64,000 nucleotides of DNA from Anaerozeibacter sp031551775 (GTDB lineage: Bacteria; Bacillota; Clostridia; Christensenellales; Aristaeellaceae), in assembly GCA_031551775.1 (NCBI GenBank), contig JAVBND010000006.1, positions 62,001 through 126,000 on the forward strand, written 5' to 3'. Of the stretch, positions 59,585 through 64,000 are shown piece by piece (positions within the stretch are counted from its first letter, which is position 1; each line of letters starts with the position of its first letter). Position numbers and translations under genes: made by a program. The notes under the pieces were generated by a model. The model was not told where the DNA came from. It ran no database searches and saw only the letters and a list, made by a program, of their open reading frames with translations.

Positions 59585-60430
59585 ATGCGTACGATCGAAG
59601 CGCGCGAAATTGAAAGCGCGGTCAAGTCACTGATTCTCAAAGCCAGCTACGTCATCGGGAGTGACGTCGAACGCGCAATTGAGCGCGCGTGCGAAACGGA
59701 AGAATCTCCATCCGGGCGCGCCGTACTCAAGCAGTTGCTTGAGAACTATGAAATTGCCCGAACCGAGCGCGTAGCGATTTGTCAGGACACCGGCATGTGC
59801 GTCGTGTTTCTGGACATCGGGCAAGACGTACACATCGAAGGCGGCGATCTGAACGAAGCGGTTACAAACGCCGTACGCGCGGCTTATGCGGAAGGGTACC
59901 TGCGCAAAAGTGTGGTGCGCGACCCGCTCTACGAGCGCGTGAACACCCGCGACAACACGCCCGCCGTCATCCATACGCGCATCGTCCCGGGCGATAAAAT
60001 CGACGTCCTGGTCACGCCCAAGGGTTTCGGTTCGGAAAACATGTCCGCCGTCAAGATGCTGGTACCCGCCGACGGCGAAAGCGGTGTGGTCAAATTCGTG
60101 ACCGAGACAGCGGTGAACGCCGGTTCCAATCCCTGTCCGCCGATCATCGTGGGCGTAGGCATCGGCGGCACGATGGAGATGGCCGCGATCCTGGCCAAAC
60201 GCATGACCGCGCGTTGTCTCGATGAAGCAAATCCGGACCCACGGTACCGGGCGCTTGAGGATAAGATCCTTTGTGAGATCAACAAGTCGGGCGTCGGCCC
60301 CGCGGGTATCGGCGGACGCACCACCGCGCTCAAGGTCAACATCGCGGCCTATCCCACGCACATTGCCGCGCTCCCCGTCGCGGTAAACATCTGCTGCCAC
60401 GCGGCGCGTCACGCCCATACCGTACTATAG
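59585..60430 (+). CDS. Class I fumarase-type hydratase alpha subunit (mesaconase candidate)
   Basis: A 281-residue subunit of the [4Fe-4S] fumarase/tartrate dehydratase/mesaconase family. Cluster Cys are expected in AICQDTGMC, SNPCPP and the later NICCHAARH segment. Other signatures are VRAAYAEGYLRKS, NTRDNTPAV and GVGIGGTMEMAA. Class I enzymes of this two-subunit form act on fumarate, tartrate or mesaconate; the methylaspartate genes 1.6 kb away favour mesaconate to citramalate. ATG 59585 is chosen by the ribosome binding site. The beta subunit follows after 9 bases. Confidence 0.92.
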   Translation: MRTIEAREIESAVKSLILKASYVIGSDVERAIERACETEESPSGRAVLKQLLENYEIARTERVAICQDTGMCVVFLDIGQDVHIEGGDLNEAVTNAVRAAYAEGYLRKSVVRDPLYERVNTRDNTPAVIHTRIVPGDKIDVLVTPKGFGSENMSAVKMLVPADGESGVVKFVTETAVNAGSNPCPPIIVGVGIGGTMEMAAILAKRMTARCLDEANPDPRYRALEDKILCEINKSGVGPAGIGGRTTALKVNIAAYPTHIAALPVAVNICCHAARHAHTVL

Positions 60431-60439
60431 GAGGAAGCG

Positions 60440-60997
60440 ATGATGGAAAACATACCGGTGAAACTGCCGCTTGATCCTGAGCAGGTTAAAACGCTGCGCG
60501 CGGGCGACACGGTGCTCCTGACCGGCACGCTCTATACCGCGCGCGATGCCGCGCACAAGCGCCTTGTGGAAGCGCTGGACCGCGGTGAAGAACTCCCCTT
60601 CGACCTGAAAAACCAGCTCATCTACTACGTCGGTCCGGCCCCCGCCAAACCGGGCTACGCCGTGGGTTCGGCGGGGCCCACCACCAGCTACCGCATGGAC
60701 GCCTACGCGCCCCGCCTCCTCAAGGAAGGACTCAAGGGCATGATGGGCAAGGGCAAGCGCAACGCGGCCGTAATCGAGCAAATGGTTTCCTCCGGTGCGG
60801 TATACCTGGGCGCCGTGGGCGGCGCGGCGGCGCTGATCGCCAAGCGCATCACAAAAAGCGAAGTCATCGCCTATGACGACCTGGGCGCGGAGGCGATTCA
60901 CCGGTTCGAAGTTGTTGACTTCCCGGCACTCGTGCTGATTGACAGCCGTGGAGACAACCTCTATGAAATCGGCCCGGCGAAGTACCGGGTCTCATGA
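60440..60997 (+). CDS. Class I fumarase-type hydratase beta subunit (mesaconase candidate)
   Basis: A 185-residue beta subunit. It has KLPLDPEQVKTLRAGDTVLLTGTLYTARDAAHKRL, then GPAPAKPG and GSAGPTTSYRMDAY, and DDLGAEAIHRFEVVDFPALVLID. It supplies part of the substrate site to the alpha subunit. GGAGG precedes ATG 60440; ATG 60443 is an alternative. It is followed by a GntR gene after 13 bases, so the three are likely one transcript. Confidence 0.92.
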   Translation: MMENIPVKLPLDPEQVKTLRAGDTVLLTGTLYTARDAAHKRLVEALDRGEELPFDLKNQLIYYVGPAPAKPGYAVGSAGPTTSYRMDAYAPRLLKEGLKGMMGKGKRNAAVIEQMVSSGAVYLGAVGGAAALIAKRITKSEVIAYDDLGAEAIHRFEVVDFPALVLIDSRGDNLYEIGPAKYRVS

Positions 60998-61010
60998 AGC
61001 GAGGCATTTC

Positions 61011-61988
61011 ATGCTGATTCACATCGATAAAGAAAGCGCCGCGCCGCTGTACTTGCAGTTGGCCCACGCAATCCGCGAAAAAATCGACAAGGGTGAACTC
61101 AAACCCGGCGACAAACTGCCCACCGTGAGAACGCTCCTCAGCCAGACCGGCCTTTCCGACGGTACCATTCGCCACGCGTACGAGCTGCTCGCCCGCGAAG
61201 GCGCGCTGGATATGTCGCAAGGACGCGGGACGTTTGTCTGCGCGCCGAGGGAGAGCGCGAGCCGCGAGACGCGCGCCATGCGCGCCATTGACAAAATGGT
61301 TGAGGAACTCAAGGCTCTCTCGCTCACCCCGCGCGAAATCGGACTCTTCGTAAACGTCAAATTGTCGGTGCTCCAGGGCGAGGACCCATCGACTCCGGTG
61401 GCGGTGGTTGACTGCAACCCCGAATCGCTCTCGGAGGCGGCGCAGCAACTTTCTGCGATTCCCGGCGTGGTGCTGAGCGAATACCTGCTCGAGGACGTTC
61501 GGCGCGCGCCCAACGAACTCACGCGTGACATGCGCCTGGTCATCACCACGCAAAGCCACGCGCACGAACTGACGGGGCTCTTGGGCGGCGACGCTTCGCG
61601 CATCGCGCGCGTGGCGCTCTCCCCCAGCCCGCACACGCTGGCGGCGCTTTCACGCGTTGAAACCGGCCAGGGCGCACTGATCTACTGTCGCAGTCAGCGC
61701 TTTGCGCAGATCGTCAAGAACGGCATGCGCCTGTTTCCCCATCTGCGCCAGGGCGATGCGCAGGTCATGCTCAGGGGGGAAAACGGTTTGGCGAACGGCG
61801 CGCTGAGCGAAGCGCTGCTTGGCAAGCAAGCCGCAATCGTCGCGCCCGATTATTTGACCTATGCTTCCCCCGAAGCGCAAGCCGTCCTCTTGGCTTTTGC
61901 CGAGGAAGGCGGCCTGATCATCCCCTATCACCACCAGATCGATCAAGGCTCGCTGCTCTACATCGAGGAGCGCTTACGGGCGCTTTAG
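61011..61988 (+). CDS. GntR-family regulator with unassigned C-terminal domain
   Basis: A 325-residue regulator. The winged helix (residues about 10-75: APLYLQLAHAIREKIDKGELKPGDKLPTVRTLL, then YELLAREGALDMSQGRGTFV) is YtrA/GntR-like. After a helical linker, residues about 120-325 are an alpha/beta domain with VAVVDCNPESL, LVITTQSHAHEL and LIYCRSQRF segments that I do not recognise as FCD, UTRA or aminotransferase; it resembles a sugar-binding-type fold loosely. It likely senses a pathway intermediate and controls the hydratase or TRAP genes, by position. GAGG precedes ATG 61011 by 8 bases. Confidence 0.82.
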   Translation: MLIHIDKESAAPLYLQLAHAIREKIDKGELKPGDKLPTVRTLLSQTGLSDGTIRHAYELLAREGALDMSQGRGTFVCAPRESASRETRAMRAIDKMVEELKALSLTPREIGLFVNVKLSVLQGEDPSTPVAVVDCNPESLSEAAQQLSAIPGVVLSEYLLEDVRRAPNELTRDMRLVITTQSHAHELTGLLGGDASRIARVALSPSPHTLAALSRVETGQGALIYCRSQRFAQIVKNGMRLFPHLRQGDAQVMLRGENGLANGALSEALLGKQAAIVAPDYLTYASPEAQAVLLAFAEEGGLIIPYHHQIDQGSLLYIEERLRAL

Positions 61989-62006
61989 TTCCTTGCCCAT
62001 GATGGA

Positions 62007-62046
62007 AAATCACCGCGCGCGGAGCACTTTTCCGGCGCGGTGATTT
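62007..62046. terminator. Bidirectional terminator between the GntR gene and mal
   Basis: AAATCACCGCGC (62007-62018) pairs perfectly with GCGCGGTGATTT (62035-62046). A-rich and T-rich flanks serve both converging units. Confidence 0.82.
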
Positions 62047-62065
62047 CATTTTGTTCTTCCCTGTT

Positions 62066-63313
62066 TTACTTGCGAAGCGCCTTGCGCAGCGCGAGGATGC
62101 GCTCCATTTCATTGTACACGATCATGTATCCCTCGTCCACGCCCATGCCGGGTTTTGCCAAGATCTGCACCGGTCCCGTCGCCATGGCGGCGTGTACGCA
62201 CACCTGCGCGGATCGGTCGGTTTCGTTGCAGGTGCCGCCCTGGTACGCGCCCATGCCGTGCGCCTTGCAGTAGAGCACCGCCTCGATGGTGTTGTTGATG
62301 CCGCCCAGGTCCGGCGTCTTGATTTGCGCCATGTGACCGGCCTGGTTGTCGGCAAAGTACATCACGTCCTCAAGCGTGTTGCACCACTCGTCCGCCACCA
62401 GTTCCACATGGATTGCGCGCCGATCGACAACCTTTCTCAGTTCCCTCAGCGCGACCATCTGCGCTTCGCGCTCGCCCGCGTCCATCGGTCCTTCGATGCG
62501 CAGCTTGAATGGCCTTGCCGCTTCTTCAAGGGTCTTCAGGTAATCGGCCATGCCTTCGTAATTGTCGTTGCCCAGCGCCAGGCCGATGGTTCCGTATACG
62601 TCGATGTGCAAAATCGGCGAATAGTCTTCGTTCGTGCGCAAGGCAATGATGCGGTTCCTGAGCCACTTGACGTACTCAAGCAACTTTTCGCCCTTTTCTC
62701 CGAGCTTTGTCGCCACGTGGTTGATCAGCGCGTGCGGCAAGACATCGGCATGCTTCATGATCATCTTGTCCGAGTTGTCGTAGCGGCTGTCGCCCGACTG
62801 TGTAAAGATCGCGATCAGGTGATCCGAAACCTCGGTGCCGTATTCCTCGGCCACCACTTCGCACATGAGCTTGTGCTTGGCGCGCGCCACCGCGTCCAAG
62901 ATCGCCTGACTCACGCCGTAACGGATCGCGGTGTGCAGGCGCTTTCCGTCTACCTCAATGGCTTCCATTTCCTTCGTCAGTTCGCGGAAGGAATCGGCTT
63001 CACGCCCGGTCAGCATGGGCTTGATGTGCTTCTCGATCACCGGGATGAAGTCCTTGGCCAGGAACAAGGGGTCGCGTCCGCCCGCTCCGGAATACTGCAC
63101 CGCCGCGCAATCGCCGTAGGCGATTTGCCCATCTTCAAGCACCAGCATTACGCTGATCGCTTCGCCGGCCTGGCGCACCGCCGTAAAGCCCGGCGTGACC
63201 GGCTCTCCGATGTAGGCCGAACCGTTCGCCTCAGCGCCCGCCTTGATCGCCTTCTGATCGTCAAAGAAGAACCCGGTGCGGCCCGGGGAGCAGATGACAT
63301 CGATAATTTTCAT
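62066..63313 (-). CDS. mal: Methylaspartate ammonia-lyase
   Basis: A 415-residue enolase-superfamily enzyme that removes ammonia from (2S,3S)-3-methylaspartate to give mesaconate. The N-terminal part (PVTPGFTAVRQAGEA, QYSGAGGRDP) closes over the substrate. Catalytic and metal residues are expected in HIDVYGTIG (Asp), RIEGPMDAG (Glu), VELVADEWCNT (Asp) and AQIKTPDLGG with the general-base Lys; GAYQGGTCNETD is typical. AAGGAGG precedes the ATG. The upstream gene is glmE, so the mutase product passes straight to this enzyme. Confidence 0.95.
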   Translation of the reverse strand: MKIIDVICSPGRTGFFFDDQKAIKAGAEANGSAYIGEPVTPGFTAVRQAGEAISVMLVLEDGQIAYGDCAAVQYSGAGGRDPLFLAKDFIPVIEKHIKPMLTGREADSFRELTKEMEAIEVDGKRLHTAIRYGVSQAILDAVARAKHKLMCEVVAEEYGTEVSDHLIAIFTQSGDSRYDNSDKMIMKHADVLPHALINHVATKLGEKGEKLLEYVKWLRNRIIALRTNEDYSPILHIDVYGTIGLALGNDNYEGMADYLKTLEEAARPFKLRIEGPMDAGEREAQMVALRELRKVVDRRAIHVELVADEWCNTLEDVMYFADNQAGHMAQIKTPDLGGINNTIEAVLYCKAHGMGAYQGGTCNETDRSAQVCVHAAMATGPVQILAKPGMGVDEGYMIVYNEMERILALRKALRK

Positions 63314-63346
63314 AATGAGGTCCCCTCCTTGTATCGGCTAAAAATG

Positions 63347-64000
63347 TTATTTCGGGCGTCCGACCAAGCGGCCCTTGGAGATGGCATAGATGTCGTCAAT
63401 GACCATCTGGAAGGACGCGTCGCGCTTCTCTGCCTTGGCCCGCTCTTCGATCTTCCCGCGATTGAAGTCCTTGAGTTCCTTGGTGAATGGCAGCGCCGCC
63501 GAGTCGAACAGACGCACCGCGCCTTCGTTGTCCCGCGCGGGCAAAATCTTGCCGGCGTTGAAACGGCTGGGTGCGAATGGCACGTCGAGCACGCCCGCCT
63601 GGAACGCGCGCACAGTCCCGACTGAAATATCCCCGCCGCCCAACTCAAAGCACTTGTCTACGATCAGGCGCGTCTCACTCAATATGATCTCAATTTCCTT
63701 GCCCACGGCGCCCTCGGGCAGCGATTGATCCGACAGCATTGAGATCACCTGCTTGGTGCACCTGAGCCCCTGCGCGTTGGCTTCCATGGTCGGAATGCCC
63801 ATCGCCTCGTGCGGCGTCTTAACGATCACCTTTGTCGCGTGCGACAGTGCCGCCGCCGCGCTGCCCCAGGATATTACGCCAAACGCCTTGGCTTCGTCCT
63901 GCGGGAATCCGCCCATCCACTGATGAAGCACCGTCGTAACTTCAACGCCCTCATAGCCGTACTTCCTCAGGTATTCGTTGGTGATGATCTCAAGGGACTT
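63347..64000 (-). CDS. glmE: Methylaspartate mutase epsilon subunit, 5' partial
   Basis: The last 217 or so codons of a gene that runs off the right edge; the frame is open to base 64000. Segments HQWMGGFPQDEAKAFGVISWGSAAAALSHA, KTPHEAMGIPTMEANAQGLR and the end KRDASFQMVIDDIYAISKGRLVGRPK match the catalytic (E) subunit of B12-dependent glutamate mutase, which turns glutamate into 3-methylaspartate. It is 33 bases upstream of mal. The B12-binding S subunit and the reactivase would be expected beyond the edge. Confidence 0.95.
   Translation of the reverse strand, partial: KSLEIITNEYLRKYGYEGVEVTTVLHQWMGGFPQDEAKAFGVISWGSAAAALSHATKVIVKTPHEAMGIPTMEANAQGLRCTKQVISMLSDQSLPEGAVGKEIEIILSETRLIVDKCFELGGGDISVGTVRAFQAGVLDVPFAPSRFNAGKILPARDNEGAVRLFDSAALPFTKELKDFNRGKIEERAKAEKRDASFQMVIDDIYAISKGRLVGRPK

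Noticed and set aside
62051..63625. A 524-codon plus-strand open frame opposite mal and glmE
   Set aside because: It crosses two convincing minus-strand genes and has no domain or ribosome binding site; it is an antisense artefact.

Overview
The window looks like a chromosomal segment of an uncultured, endospore-forming, anaerobic Firmicute (Clostridia). The evidence is a gerA-type germination operon, a PASTA-domain kinase with its PP2C phosphatase, a Gram-positive-type LexA box, strong GGAGG ribosome binding sites with many GTG and TTG starts, moderately high GC judged by eye, and Bacillus-like gene order in two housekeeping blocks. It ends in glutamate-fermentation (methylaspartate pathway) genes. 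I cannot name a genus.

Layout. 1-1.5 kb: two genes that look virion-associated, perhaps the edge of a prophage. 1.7-3.95 kb: a polar amino-acid ABC importer with an intercistronic hairpin between binding protein and permease. 4.2-16.9 kb: one long plus-strand operon for translation and DNA repair (two radical-SAM-associated proteins, rng, miaB, a YlbF-family gene, mutS, mutL, miaA, a PLP lyase) closed by a bidirectional terminator. 17-20.3 kb: lexA with its own SOS-like box, a 57-residue Cys-rich protein, a strongly structured intergenic region, a tyrosine recombinase and an asparaginase. 20.3-23.2 kb: two secreted proteins (one a nitroreductase) divergent from apbE across a palindromic operator candidate. 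23.2-36.8 kb: a minus-strand housekeeping operon, yicC-gmk-rpoZ-coaBC-priA-def-fmt-rsmB-rlmN-prpC-prkC-rsgA-rpe. 36.8-41.4 kb: yerC-pcrA-ligA. 41.5-42.5 kb: an XpaC-like gene. 42.5-43.95 kb: a foreign-looking islet with a truncated DUF4417 gene, a type-37-like toxin domain, a likely immunity gene and a tRNA 3'-end fragment, bracketed by two copies of a double-hairpin repeat. 44-45.5 kb: a fucose/arabinose-isomerase-like gene. 45.6-49.4 kb: gerAA-gerAB-gerAC. 49.3-51.8 kb: phage-like regulators and a lipid kinase. 52-53.7 kb: a secreted PEBP-like protein and CapA. 53.7-64 kb: a catabolic region.

How the last region fits together. glmE (glutamate mutase) and mal (methylaspartate ammonia-lyase) convert glutamate to mesaconate. 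The adjacent class I two-subunit hydratase is then more likely a mesaconase than a plain fumarase. The citC homolog could activate a citramalate or citrate lyase encoded elsewhere. A TAXI-type TRAP transporter with its DUF1850 protein lies between and may import glutamate or a related acid. A GntR regulator follows the hydratase genes. An FMN-binding lipoprotein with a flavinylation motif, also here, is a probable substrate of the ApbE encoded at 22 kb.
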